DNA from: an uncultured Clostridium sp.
GTDB lineage: Bacteria; Bacillota; Clostridia; TANB77; CAG-508
Direction of reading: 5' to 3'
Length of the DNA stretch: 39,735 nucleotides
NCBI GenBank assembly: GCA_948435735.1
Contig: CAOJGX010000013.1
Span: 1-39,735, forward strand
A model generated the notes under the pieces. That model made no database searches. It saw only the letters and a program-made list of their open reading frames with translations, and was not told where the DNA came from. Position numbers and translations under genes: made by a program. Below, piece by piece: positions 21,027 to 30,734 of this stretch (within the stretch, counting starts at the first letter, position 1; each line of letters starts with the position of its first letter).

Positions 21027-21045
21027 AAATTTCCTATGTCTATTA

Positions 21046-21080
21046 TAAAAGCTTGCTTTGAAAAAAGCAAGCTTTTTTTA
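21046..21080 (+). terminator. Terminator
   Basis: AAAAGCTTGCTTTGAAAAAAGCAAGCTTTTTTTA. Confidence 0.8.
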
Positions 21081-21139
21081 TATTTAAAAAAAAAACAGTG
21101 AGACCGCTTCAATAAAGAAACGATCTCGTCTGCTCTGCT

Positions 21140-21271
21140 TTAATTTTCAATTTTAATTGGTACAGCTTCGATTTTCAAGCTATACTTCCAGACTAAGTTA
21201 TTAACAAATCGTAAAAATATTGTTAATACTATTGTGAATGCTATTCTGATTACAATTTCTTTTGTCTTCAT
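21140..21271 (-). CDS. Small (43 aa) putative membrane peptide, not in ORF track
   Basis: GGGAGGAGGAAAACAG-ATG; translation MKTKEIVIRIAFTIVLTIFLRFVNNLVWKYSLKIEAVPIKIEN*. Confidence 0.55.
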   Translation of the reverse strand: MKTKEIVIRIAFTIVLTIFLRFVNNLVWKYSLKIEAVPIKIEN

Positions 21272-21359
21272 CTGTTTTCCTCCTCCCAACTGGGTGATGC
21301 TGTTTTCTAGTTATTTTTCTTTATTATACCATATTTTACATAAAATGTCAAGTTTTTTT

Positions 21360-22488
21360 TTATTTTTTTGTAGATTTCGATTTTGTTGTTTGTTTTGACT
21401 TGGTTGTATTGGTTTTTGTTGTGTTTGATTTTTTGGATGAAGTATTCGTTGTTTTTGTGGTATTGGCTGTATTGGTTGTATTACTTGTGTTTGAGACTTC
21501 TTCTGCTGGGGCTTCAATGCCTTTGATATAGTTTGTCATGTTTGTTACAACTTTGGTGGTTTCTTCTTCGTCATGCACGAAAAACCATAGTTTGTTATAT
21601 TGTTTTGATTCTCCTGCAACCTGATTACTGCTGATATTGGCTGTATCAAAGCTTACTGCCCATGGAACATATGGGAATACATCGTCAAGTGTTAGATTGG
21701 TTTCTATGTTTTGGAAAATAGTGGTCATGATGGTTTTTATTTTGGTTACGTTTTTTAGTTTTAGGGTTTGTTTTGCTGTTTCCATCATAAATTCTCTTTG
21801 GGTTTTCATTCTTCCATAATCGTTGTCTCCATATTCGGATGGATAGGAGGTTCCGTTATTGTTATGTCTGAAACGTAAGAGCTGCTCTGCGTGATCTCCA
21901 TCTAGTTTTTGATAGCCTGATTCTAAATGAATATGCAAATTTTGCGTTGGATCATCATAATTCATGTCAATTGGAACGTCAAAGTAGACGCCACCAATGG
22001 TATTGATTAAATCAATTACAACTTGATTGTTTACAACTACATAATATTTAATGTTCATTCCAGTTATGTCTTCCACTAGCTCAGTAGCTTCTTCTGGGCC
22101 TTCTTTGGAATATACGGAATTGAGTTTGTCAAATCCATTGGCTTTTTGTTTGTTTTTTCCAATAAAGGTATCTCTCGGAATGGATAACATGGAAGCTCTT
22201 TGCGTTTTTGGATTGTAAGAACATACCATGATTGTATCAGTTAGTTTGGAATCGAGATCTTCGCTGATTCCGCAATAATAAAACATTGATTGGCTCAAGA
22301 TTTTCTAATTTTTCGGCATCTTGACCTAACACTGTGGCTAATAAACCTTGCAGACCTCCTCCATTTTTATAAATAGAATATCCTAAATAGCAACCTAAGC
22401 TAAGTATTATCAATAAAATTAAAATCATTATGAATTTAGAACTACGTTTTTTTCTCTTTTTTTCTTTACTTTTTTTATCTCTTCTCAA
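21360..22488 (-). CDS. LytR-CpsA-Psr family protein, requiring one +1 shift at CGGA (22272..22269)
   Basis: ORFs 22237..22488 and 21360..22298 join as ENLEPINVLLL-[CGGA=G]-ISEDLDSKLTDTIMVCSYNPKTQRASMLSIPRDTFI; about 375 aa; LLLG..D and SIPRD are LCP hallmarks. Confidence 0.88.
22269..22272 (-). other. CGGA quadruplet / +1 frameshift site read as Gly
   Basis: TTA TTA TTG CGGA ATC AGC GAA GAT restores LLLGISED. Confidence 0.86.
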
Positions 22489-22524
22489 ATAACCATCTCC
22501 ATTTTAATTTTTTGTTAATTTAGA

Positions 22525-23214
22525 TTATAAAAATTTGAATATCAAATTTAATATGATATTATGATTAAACATTTTGCTTCCAATTAGCGACTTTTGAATG
22601 GCTGTTGTGATAATGGTATTGCCTACGATTGGCATGATTAGTGAAAGCAGTGCAAAAGTTACATAAATGATGAAAAATCCTCTAATAACACCATATACCA
22701 TCCCACCTGAGCCATTGACTACTCTTATGATTGGCAAATTTGCTACTAATTCAATATAATTTCTGATGATATATAACAATAGTCGAATAATCGTAAACAG
22801 TGCAAAAAATACAATAACACTTATGATTTTATGCGATATTTGAACCGACATATACTGTACCATACTGTCTGTTGTTTCTTCTATTAAATTGCCCATTTCA
22901 TCGCCAATAAATACTTTTAACATGCTATTTATTGTATGATTGTTTTGTATTTCTTCTGGTTCATCTTTTTCAAATAAAAACTGTAAATTTTCTGCAAAAG
23001 CACTTTCTAACTTTTGCGAGGCTTTCGTGTGTTGAATGATATAATTGGTTGTTGGTTTGTATAGAATAAATACTAAAATAATTGCAATTATACTAGAACA
23101 TATACTAAATATTACTCTGGTTAACCCTCTTCTATAACCAATTGTTGCATTTCCTGCTATGATAAAGAAAAGTATGATATCTACTATAATCCCACTAATG
23201 GATAATCCGCTCAT
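22525..23214 (-). CDS. CvpA family membrane protein
   Basis: VDIILFFIIAGNATIGYRRGLTRVIFSI...VNGSGGMVYGVIRGFFIIY. Confidence 0.8.
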   Translation of the reverse strand: MSGLSISGIIVDIILFFIIAGNATIGYRRGLTRVIFSICSSIIAIILVFILYKPTTNYIIQHTKASQKLESAFAENLQFLFEKDEPEEIQNNHTINSMLKVFIGDEMGNLIEETTDSMVQYMSVQISHKIISVIVFFALFTIIRLLLYIIRNYIELVANLPIIRVVNGSGGMVYGVIRGFFIIYVTFALLSLIMPIVGNTIITTAIQKSLIGSKMFNHNIILNLIFKFL

Positions 23215-23224
23215 TCCTTCCTCC

Positions 23225-24397
23225 TTATAAATTAATTACTTCGATTTTATTATTATAAACAATTCCCATAATACTATCACTTACTACAATATCTTGAATT
23301 TCACTTTTGGTTGTATAACGTTTTAAAAGCCAGCCACTTGCGTTAATCACACGAACTTCATTGGCTAAATTCATACAAATTAAATTTGGTGTTACTTTTA
23401 ATCTTTTGGGTACATCATTATTTAAAATATATAAATTATCACTTTTCCCGACTGTATTTTTGATATTAATTTGATATTGATAGGAGAATAAACCAGAAGT
23501 TTCTTTTTCTACGATAACAATATCGCTTACTAAATTAATATCAATGAATATGTCATCTTTGTTTATATCATACAATCTTTCGTCTGACAAGGCTGTTACT
23601 TTTTGAATGTAAGAATCGAACATGCAAATTACTTCATTTTTGGTATTGAATTTGATATTGTTTAAAATTTTGCTAGATTCCGATTCATAGGTGTATACAA
23701 TTGAATTTTCTTTATGTTCTTTGACAGCATCAATTTCTATTAATTTTACGACTGATTTGACAAGTGTTCCCGAATAATCAATTTGGCCAATTGCTAAATA
23801 TTTATTATTTTCGGAAATTTCGGAACATATCGCATAACTGGTGGCTAGATAGGTTTTAAATAGTTCTGTTCCATTGATGTCGTATACTACCACAATCGAT
23901 TTATAGGTGGCATTTTTTAAAAGTACACTAACATATCCATTTTTATTGATACTTACTCGATAAATTTCACCGTCCACTTCTTTTTCCCATTTCATTCCTG
24001 TATCTGAGATTAAATGTAATTTGTTTCCAGCCTTTTCGGCAAGTGCTAAATATTTTCCATTAGACGTAATAAACGGTGTGGTTATATTTATATCTAATTC
24101 TCCTACAAGATTGGCATCTTGGTTGTAAAAATTTAATTTGTTTTTGGTAAAGACGGTGATATATTTATCGTACGCATAAATGGCTGGATTCCCATCTGAA
24201 TTGATTTCGATTATGTTTGAGGTGTTTTCCATGATTTCTTTTTTTAGAATTTTGGTATCTACCATGTTTCTAAATTCATCATTAATTAAATATCTTGCTA
24301 AAACAACTACGATACAAAGGATGATGAAAAAGCCTAGACCTATTTTTACAAGATTTGCTTTAGAAGCTATTTCGAGTTTCTTTTCCATTTTTTTCAC
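23225..24397 (-). CDS. Membrane-anchored beta-propeller-like protein (DUF5711-like)
   Basis: N-terminal TM then repeated beta-strand pattern (SDGNPAIYAYDKYITVFTKNKLNFYNQDA...); adjacent to cvpA-like gene. Confidence 0.6.
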   Translation of the reverse strand: MKKMEKKLEIASKANLVKIGLGFFIILCIVVVLARYLINDEFRNMVDTKILKKEIMENTSNIIEINSDGNPAIYAYDKYITVFTKNKLNFYNQDANLVGELDINITTPFITSNGKYLALAEKAGNKLHLISDTGMKWEKEVDGEIYRVSINKNGYVSVLLKNATYKSIVVVYDINGTELFKTYLATSYAICSEISENNKYLAIGQIDYSGTLVKSVVKLIEIDAVKEHKENSIVYTYESESSKILNNIKFNTKNEVICMFDSYIQKVTALSDERLYDINKDDIFIDINLVSDIVIVEKETSGLFSYQYQINIKNTVGKSDNLYILNNDVPKRLKVTPNLICMNLANEVRVINASGWLLKRYTTKSEIQDIVVSDSIMGIVYNNKIEVINL

Positions 24398-24539
24398 CTA
24401 TTTTGAATTTTCTTTTATCATATCAGTTATGACATTTTTTTTCAAGTAGTATCGAAAAATTTTAAGAATTTGCCAAAATATATTGTTCTATTTTTTATTA
24501 TATGATATGATTCTTTATATTTATACAAAGGAGAAACTT

Positions 24540-25106
24540 ATGGAACCAAAAGAATTAAATTATAAAGATGTTTTAAAGTCTAATATTATATTGTTTTTAT
24601 CGTATAGTGTATTAATTGGATTTATTTTTTTGTTAGTTAGTATTTGCATACAAGTAACCATTCGTGATGTATCAAGGCCTCTTTTGTCAATTCTACTTTC
24701 GTTAATCGGGGGAATCTTACTGTATCATATTTTGCATTTTATTTGTAAAAGCAGTACATTAGAAAGTTTTAAAAAAGTGCATTTAGATAATGAAAACTCA
24801 CACTATTTTATGAAAAAAATGAATCTATTTTTTATGATTTGTGTTATTTTTTCTATCTTAGTTTGTCTTGGTTATTTATTAATCGACAACTTCTTATATG
24901 CAAGTGCGATTAATCAAGCCTATGAACAATATGATTTTATATCTCATGACTTAGCTCAAAGAATTGCTGATACTATTTATAATTCCCACCAAAGTGCTTT
25001 TTTAAGCAAATTATCTTCTAGTATTATTATAGAAGTTTCGTTAGTAATATCGTTTTTTTCGTTAATTCCTTATCAGAGAAATTTGATGCTTAAATACAAC
25101 AAATAG
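24540..25106 (+). CDS. Hypothetical polytopic membrane protein
   Basis: SD AAAGGAGAAACTT then ATG at 24540; four hydrophobic segments. Confidence 0.55.
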   Translation: MEPKELNYKDVLKSNIILFLSYSVLIGFIFLLVSICIQVTIRDVSRPLLSILLSLIGGILLYHILHFICKSSTLESFKKVHLDNENSHYFMKKMNLFFMICVIFSILVCLGYLLIDNFLYASAINQAYEQYDFISHDLAQRIADTIYNSHQSAFLSKLSSSIIIEVSLVISFFSLIPYQRNLMLKYNK

Positions 25107-25290
25107 AGGCAACACATTTTTAAGCTTCTATACACAAATTAGTGTCTATTTTGTGTGAACTATGTGAATTTTATGTGAAATATTTAATATTTATGAGATA
25201 TTATTGCATTTTACATAATTTTATGATATTTTATAAATATAAACTAATTAGAAACTTTTTTGTTCCATTTATTAATATAGGAGGAAAACC

Positions 25291-25692
25291 ATGGATCAAG
25301 CTAAAATAAATCGGCTCGAGGAAATCTTTTTAGAAAGGGAAAAAAGGTCAATCCAAAAATTAATAGCCCTTCAAACCGAATTAGTAAAAAATAACAGACT
25401 CAAAACCTTAAGAGAATTTTCTGAGAAGATTCTCAAAGAATTAGAAAATGAAGAAGAACGAATTAATAAAATGATGGCTCTTCAAAACTCAACAGAATAT
25501 TTTGAGGATCTTCTAACTTCTTCTCTCGAAGCATTTCATAAAATTCCTTTTGATTCTACCCAAATAGAAATACACGGCAAACCGATTAATATCACAAAGG
25601 AAGAAATTCAAACCTATCAAACGTTATCTGGGAAAGAACGAGATGACTTTGTCTATGCTTGGCATATCCAAAAATTAGAGGAAATAAGTTAA
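25291..25692 (+). CDS. Hypothetical charged/coiled-coil protein; contains the only in-frame CGG apparently read as a normal triplet
   Basis: strong SD AGGAGGAAAACC-ATG; MDQAKIN-R(CGG)-LEEIFLEREKRS...; reading CGGC as a quadruplet would give TCG AGG AAA TCT TTT TAG. Confidence 0.65.
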   Translation: MDQAKINRLEEIFLEREKRSIQKLIALQTELVKNNRLKTLREFSEKILKELENEEERINKMMALQNSTEYFEDLLTSSLEAFHKIPFDSTQIEIHGKPINITKEEIQTYQTLSGKERDDFVYAWHIQKLEEIS

Positions 25693-25705
25693 TTATTTCT
25701 TTTGA

Positions 25706-25746
25706 AAAACCAGAAGCAACAAAGCAATTTTGCTTCTGGTTTTTTA
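25706..25746. terminator. Bidirectional terminator
   Basis: AAACCAGAAGCAACAAAGCAATTTTGCTTCTGGTTTTTTA. Confidence 0.7.
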
Positions 25747-25755
25747 TTAACACTT

Positions 25756-26496
25756 TTACGTTATCACCTTTGCCACAATTCCCAATGTAATTCCTATAAT
25801 ATTTCCAAAAGAAGCAAATCTACCTTTATATATTTTATTGGATTCTGGGATTAATTCACAAGAAACAATGTATAACATGGCACCTGCTGCAAAGGCTAAG
25901 GAGAAACCAATTAATTCTTTGGAGATATTTCCTATAATGGCTCCAAAAAACGCTCCAATTCCTGTTGTAACGCCAGATAATGCCGTTAGTAAAATTGCTT
26001 TAAATTTTCCATAGCCGCTGTTGTTGATTGGTAGTGCAATGGATATTCCTTCTGGTACATCATGAATTGCTATCGCAATTGCGAGCGATAATCCTAATGT
26101 TGCTGAAGCATCAAATCCAGAACCTATTGCAAGACCTTCTGGAAAATTATGCACAGCAAGCCCAACACAAATAATCATGCCTGTTTTAAATAATGTATTA
26201 TTATTTACATTTTTTCGTGCAAAATTAATACGCTTAATCATTTCATCACACAAAATCATTACCATAACACCAATGATAATTCCAATCATACAACCTGTTA
26301 TATTAGCAAATTCTAGTGCTTCTGGTATTAAATCAAAACAAATAATTGCTGTCATTAAGCCTGCTGCAAATTCTAAAACAAAACTTAAGATTTTGTTGGA
26401 ATTTATTTTTAAAAAAGCTCCAATAAATCCTCCTAGAGTCGTGCCTAGCATGCCAAATAGCAAGCCATAAATTGTAATCGTTCCTATATTTTCCAT
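25756..26496 (-). CDS. ZIP family metal transporter
   Basis: GLAVHNFPEGLAIG, AIAIHDVPEGISIALP, FAAGAMLYIVSCELIPES. Confidence 0.92.
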   Translation of the reverse strand: MENIGTITIYGLLFGMLGTTLGGFIGAFLKINSNKILSFVLEFAAGLMTAIICFDLIPEALEFANITGCMIGIIIGVMVMILCDEMIKRINFARKNVNNNTLFKTGMIICVGLAVHNFPEGLAIGSGFDASATLGLSLAIAIAIHDVPEGISIALPINNSGYGKFKAILLTALSGVTTGIGAFFGAIIGNISKELIGFSLAFAAGAMLYIVSCELIPESNKIYKGRFASFGNIIGITLGIVAKVIT

Positions 26497-26508
26497 TTAC
26501 GTTCTCCT

Positions 26509-27030
26509 TTAATTTGATATTCCATAAGTATTGGTAACTGGGTCTTTAAAATAAGCAATTTGTGGTGGAAAATAAGTAAATATAATAAAACAAGTAAATA
26601 AAATTCCGATAATTCCAAGATACATTTTTTCATTACTTGTTCCGTCTGATAGCATTATTTTATAGGCAATATTTTCCCCTATTATAACTGCTATTATAAA
26701 TGTGCTTATATCTATTATTAAATAATTATTTCCAATTATTCCTGTATAGGTATAAAAAAACACTGTAATAAAAATAATCGCTAAAAGTATTCCGATTGCA
26801 TTAGCTTTCCAGTATTGCTCGATATTTTTCCCAAATAAAAAATATCCCATCCATGCTATTATAAACATTGGAAAAAAGGCTAATTTCAAATGTTCCCACG
26901 TGCTTTCATTTACTGCACTAAATGCACCAACTATCCTATTTTCACCAGACCATCCATACACAAAATGCAACAAGCTACCAACAACTACACTAAACAAGAT
27001 GGCTATGATTCGCCAATTTTTTATATCCAT
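26509..27030 (-). CDS. Membrane protein of unknown function (DUF6512-like)
   Basis: SD AAAGGAG before ATG at 27030; five TM segments; FVYGWSGENRIVGAFSAVNESTWEHLKLAFFPM. Confidence 0.55.
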   Translation of the reverse strand: MDIKNWRIIAILFSVVVGSLLHFVYGWSGENRIVGAFSAVNESTWEHLKLAFFPMFIIAWMGYFLFGKNIEQYWKANAIGILLAIIFITVFFYTYTGIIGNNYLIIDISTFIIAVIIGENIAYKIMLSDGTSNEKMYLGIIGILFTCFIIFTYFPPQIAYFKDPVTNTYGISN

Positions 27031-27090
27031 CTTATCAACTCCTTTAAATAATAGTATTTTAAATCCATTAATATATGATAAAATTATGCA

Positions 27091-27130
27091 AAAAAACACA
27101 ACTAGTATTTTATACCAATTGTGTTTTTTA
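27091..27130 (-). terminator. Terminator for M23 gene
   Basis: AAAAAACACAA...TTGTGTTTTTT inverted repeat. Confidence 0.65.
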
Positions 27131-27144
27131 TATTTTATTTCATT

Positions 27145-28164
27145 TTAATTATATAAATAATTCTGTGGATTTACTGCATTTCCATTTAACCTAATTTCCA
27201 AATGCAAATGTGGCCCTGTTGAATTTCCTGTTGAGCCAACATAGGCAATAATGCTGTTTTGGTCTACTGAATCTCCTACACTTACATTTAATCTACTGCA
27301 ATGTGCATAATATGTCTCTACAGCTTGGCCATTTGCGTTTTTTCCATGATTTATAATCACCAAATTTCCATAGGAACCTTTGTATCCTGCATATGTAACT
27401 TTTCCTGCTGTGACAGGTATGATTGGTGTTCCCTTTGAAGTAGCTATATCTAAGCCAGTGTGTGCAGATGAACGAATTCTGCTTCGTACACCAAATCTTG
27501 AAGTGATAGAGCCTGCAACTGGTTGTTGAATCGCTGCTAAACCTAAGGTTGAATTGTTGTATACCACTGTATTTCTTCCGCTTGCTGTTGTGGCTGGCTT
27601 TTTCTCGTTTACTTTTGGCTCGACATATAAGGAAGCAACTGCAGTTTCTGGATTAATTAATTCAGATAATTGTGTATCATATTTCACCATGTAGGTTACG
27701 GTATCTTTGTTGCTACTGTTTTTTTCTTTTAATTGTCTAATAATGGCTTCAGATTCATCGTATGTTTGTACAAAGCATTTTTCTATACCATTTTCCATGA
27801 TTGCATAATATTTATAATAGGGCGTTCCTGTACTAATTACCGTTGATAAAATCTCTTCATCGTTTGCTGTTAAGCCTTTTTTTAGTAGACACATCTTATA
27901 TTCTGGTAAATCGTCTATTTCGACAAATGCTACTGTTTTACTATCCCCACTTTTGATATATTCATTTATTTTACTTTGTAATTCACTCTTATCGGATGTA
28001 TAGCCTAAAAATTCGTCATTTAATGTTACACTGTACATTGGCTTGTACACTACAAAAATTAAAAAAGAAATAAGTGCTGCACCGATTAACAGTAATAAGA
28101 AGAACTTAAATCCTGTTCGTAAATGAATTACCGTATTTTTTAATATACTTTTTATTTTTAACAC
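27145..28164 (-). CDS. M23 family metallopeptidase
   Basis: SRFGVRSRIRSSAHTGLDIATSKGTPIIPVTAGKVTYAGYKGSYGNLVIINHG...YYAHCS...STGNSTGPHLHLEIRLNG. Confidence 0.95.
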   Translation of the reverse strand: MLKIKSILKNTVIHLRTGFKFFLLLLIGAALISFLIFVVYKPMYSVTLNDEFLGYTSDKSELQSKINEYIKSGDSKTVAFVEIDDLPEYKMCLLKKGLTANDEEILSTVISTGTPYYKYYAIMENGIEKCFVQTYDESEAIIRQLKEKNSSNKDTVTYMVKYDTQLSELINPETAVASLYVEPKVNEKKPATTASGRNTVVYNNSTLGLAAIQQPVAGSITSRFGVRSRIRSSAHTGLDIATSKGTPIIPVTAGKVTYAGYKGSYGNLVIINHGKNANGQAVETYYAHCSRLNVSVGDSVDQNSIIAYVGSTGNSTGPHLHLEIRLNGNAVNPQNYLYN

Positions 28165-28258
28165 TCCTTTTACTTCTTATGTATAATTCTATTTTACCCT
28201 TTTTTTTCCATTTTGGCAAGAGGAAAATCTATATTTTTTTAATATTTTTTATCAAGAG

Positions 28259-28276
28259 TGTCCCCGGCCCCAAATT
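28259..28276. repeat. GC-rich palindrome fragment (family 2)
   Basis: GTGTCCCCGGCCCCAAA, similar to the element at 38250..38295. Confidence 0.5.
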
Positions 28277-28364
28277 TCCAAATTTTTAAATATATATTGC
28301 TATATTTATTGTTATATTATATAATTTATTTAATATATATAAATTATATAAGGAGGATTTTATT

Positions 28365-29060
28365 ATGACAGCATCAGAAATAAGAAAAGAAGCCCGTGAA
28401 AAACTCGCTGGAAAATGGGGAAAAGTCGCTTTTCAAGTATTCATTTATGCAGTAATTACTTATCTTATTGCAAAAGTTTTAAGTTTCTTTCCTTTAATAA
28501 ATTCTATTGTATCACTTATTATTTCAGCCCCTTTGTCTTATGGTTTACTACTTTCTATTTTTAAAATAATTGATGCAGAAGAGAGTGATTTTTCTTATGT
28601 TAGTTTTCTAGGTAATGGTTTTACCTATTTTGGAAAGGTCTGGGGCATTTTATTCTATATCTTTTTAAAGCTTTTTATCCCACTTTTACTTTATATTGCT
28701 TCGATTGTTCTTTATGTTATTGCAAATTTCCAATTTAATCAAGCTTTATTAAGTCTTTCTAGTGTTCTTGGAATTGCTTCTAGTATTTACTTAGTTATCA
28801 AAGAACTTTCGTACTGTTTGGCTTTTTACATATCCTATGAAATGCCTGCTATGACTGCAAAAGAAGCAGTTGAAAAAAGTGGTGAGTTAATGCGTGGTAA
28901 TGTGTGGTCATTTTTCTGTTTAAATTTAAGTTTTATCGGTTGGGCAATTCTTTGTGTGTTTACCTTTGGAATTGGACTTTTATGGTTATTTCCATATATT
29001 ATGACAGCGGATATTTGTTTTTACAGAAATTTATCGGGAGAAATTATTCCTGAAGAATAG
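28365..29060 (+). CDS. DUF975 family membrane protein
   Basis: MTASEIRKEAREKLAGKWGKVAFQVFIY...SYEMPAMTAKEAVEKSGELMRGNVW..FCLNLSFIGW..L. Confidence 0.85.
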   Translation: MTASEIRKEAREKLAGKWGKVAFQVFIYAVITYLIAKVLSFFPLINSIVSLIISAPLSYGLLLSIFKIIDAEESDFSYVSFLGNGFTYFGKVWGILFYIFLKLFIPLLLYIASIVLYVIANFQFNQALLSLSSVLGIASSIYLVIKELSYCLAFYISYEMPAMTAKEAVEKSGELMRGNVWSFFCLNLSFIGWAILCVFTFGIGLLWLFPYIMTADICFYRNLSGEIIPEE

Positions 29061-29061
29061 C

Positions 29062-29092
29062 AAAAAATAGAGATTTACGAATCTCTATTTTT
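29062..29092. terminator. Bidirectional terminator
   Basis: AAAAATAGAGATTTACGAATCTCTATTTTTA. Confidence 0.75.
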
Positions 29093-29336
29093 AGTTTGAT
29101 AATTCACTTTTTACTTTTTGGATTTCCTCTGGCTTCGCATTTTCTGCTGGAACATAATATCCTTTTGATTCCGCTAATTTGAATAATTCATATTGAAAAC
29201 TTTCTTCTGCATTTCGCAAATTTTGAAAGGTCTGTCTAAGCTCCATATTAGCTGTTTCAATAATTGCTCCTTGGTAATCTTTTAAGCTTGATATTGTACT
29301 TTCCAAAATATCATTTACCATATACTTTTCTTCCAT
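29091..29336 (-). CDS. CotF-like spore coat family protein
   Basis: MVNDILESTISSLKDYQGAIIETANMELRQTFQNLRNAEESFQYELFKLAESKGYYVPAENA. Confidence 0.7.
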   Translation of the reverse strand: MEEKYMVNDILESTISSLKDYQGAIIETANMELRQTFQNLRNAEESFQYELFKLAESKGYYVPAENAKPEEIQKVKSELSN

Positions 29337-29344
29337 ATTTCCTC

Positions 29345-29530
29345 CTAATTAAAAAACGATAATAATTTTTGTTTTGTATTTAACGAATCTTGAGCAGCTT
29401 TATTTAAGATTTGTTTAATTTGCGGATCAACCGCATTATCCGCATAATTCGTTAATTTTTCATAGCTTGTTTCTTGTGCTCCAATTAAATGTCTAAGATT
29501 TTGTAATTCCGCTTGGTTTAAAGTTCCCAT
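29345..29530 (-). CDS. Small CotF-associated/spore coat-like protein
   Basis: MGTLNQAELQNLRHLIGAQETSYEKLTNYADNAVDPQIKQILNKAAQDSLNTKQKLLSFFN. Confidence 0.65.
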   Translation of the reverse strand: MGTLNQAELQNLRHLIGAQETSYEKLTNYADNAVDPQIKQILNKAAQDSLNTKQKLLSFFN

Positions 29531-29624
29531 TGATACCACCCTTTCTTAAAATTCTAATGGTAGTATGTGTCTATTTCGTTTTTTTATGCAGAAAAATATT
29601 TTTGGTAAAAGATTTTTTAAATAT

Positions 29625-30734
29625 TTAATGCTTCATATCTTTTTTTGACAGATATTTCTGAATTATTCCATACACAAAATACGCTGTCCATACACCTATA
29701 ATTCCAAGGGATGTACAACCTAAAATAATTGCTATTATAATTTTAATGACAGAACTTATTATATTTCTCTTTGCTAAAAATCTAAAATCCCTAATTCCTC
29801 GTAAAATTGAAAAATAATATGTTGCAGTCATTGTGACATAAGTTCCTAATAAAAGTAGTGGTAAAACTTGTAAAAAAATATCTTGTAAATTCTGTTCTTT
29901 TAATGATATTTTCATCACTATAATTGCAATTATAAAAACAAAAATTGGAAAAATAATCGAACAAATCTGAATTAACTTTTTTGCTACTTTTTTTACTTGA
30001 TTTAAACTTTCTTTTTCTGTACTTCCTGTTGCAATCCCTACACTAATTGTAATTCCATCTCCAAATCCCTGTATAAAAGCTTCATAAATATTAGCTATTT
30101 GAATTAAAATGACGTGAACTGCATATTCTAAACTTCCCATCCTTGCTACTATTAAGTTAAATACAAAATTATCTATTTTAGAGGCAATTCTCTCAACAAA
30201 ATTCCACCTAAATAATTTTTGTATTTCATAAAAATAATTTTTTACAAATTTATATTTTACACTATTTTTTGATTTTATTAATAAATATATCGCAAGAATT
30301 GTGTCTATGGCTACCGTAACCCACGCAACTCCTTGCACTCCATAATTTAGTTTGATTGCTAAAAAGTCTAAGATTAAATTTAAAATCACAGCAAAAATTC
30401 TTAAATTTAGTATAACTTTTTGATTACCAATTATTCTTTGTTGCCCAGATAGTACCGTAACAATAGAATTTTGGATAAATCCTATTAGTCGTATACTTAA
30501 ATAAATATTACATATTTCATCTACTTTAAATAAAATAGGAAATATTGGTTGTATACTCATTTGCATTATATTTATGACAACTGTCATTGCTCCTAAAGCA
30601 CCTAAAATTGTTGTACCCAATTCTGAAACTACTATTGTATCAATTAATGTCATAAAAATATTTATCAGACTTTCAAAAGCTATTGGAATGAAATCTTTAA
30701 TTGTTTTTTTACTGTTATTGTTTGATCCATATTA
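29625..30734 (-). pseudogene. Decayed MATE-family efflux protein (N-terminal frame break in A7 tract and apparent internal deletion)
   Basis: ATGGATCAAACAATAACAGTAAAAAAACAATTAAAG needs one more A to join IKDFIPIAFESLINIFMTLIDTIVVSELGT; then a jump from NIMQMSIQ to PIFPILFKVDEIC, about 60-75 aa short versus typical MATE. Confidence 0.6.

Noticed and set aside
21311-21517. Repetitive Gln/Lys/Pro-rich ORF on the minus strand
   Set aside because: It is an alternative frame of the low-complexity Thr/Asn/Lys tail of the LCP protein.
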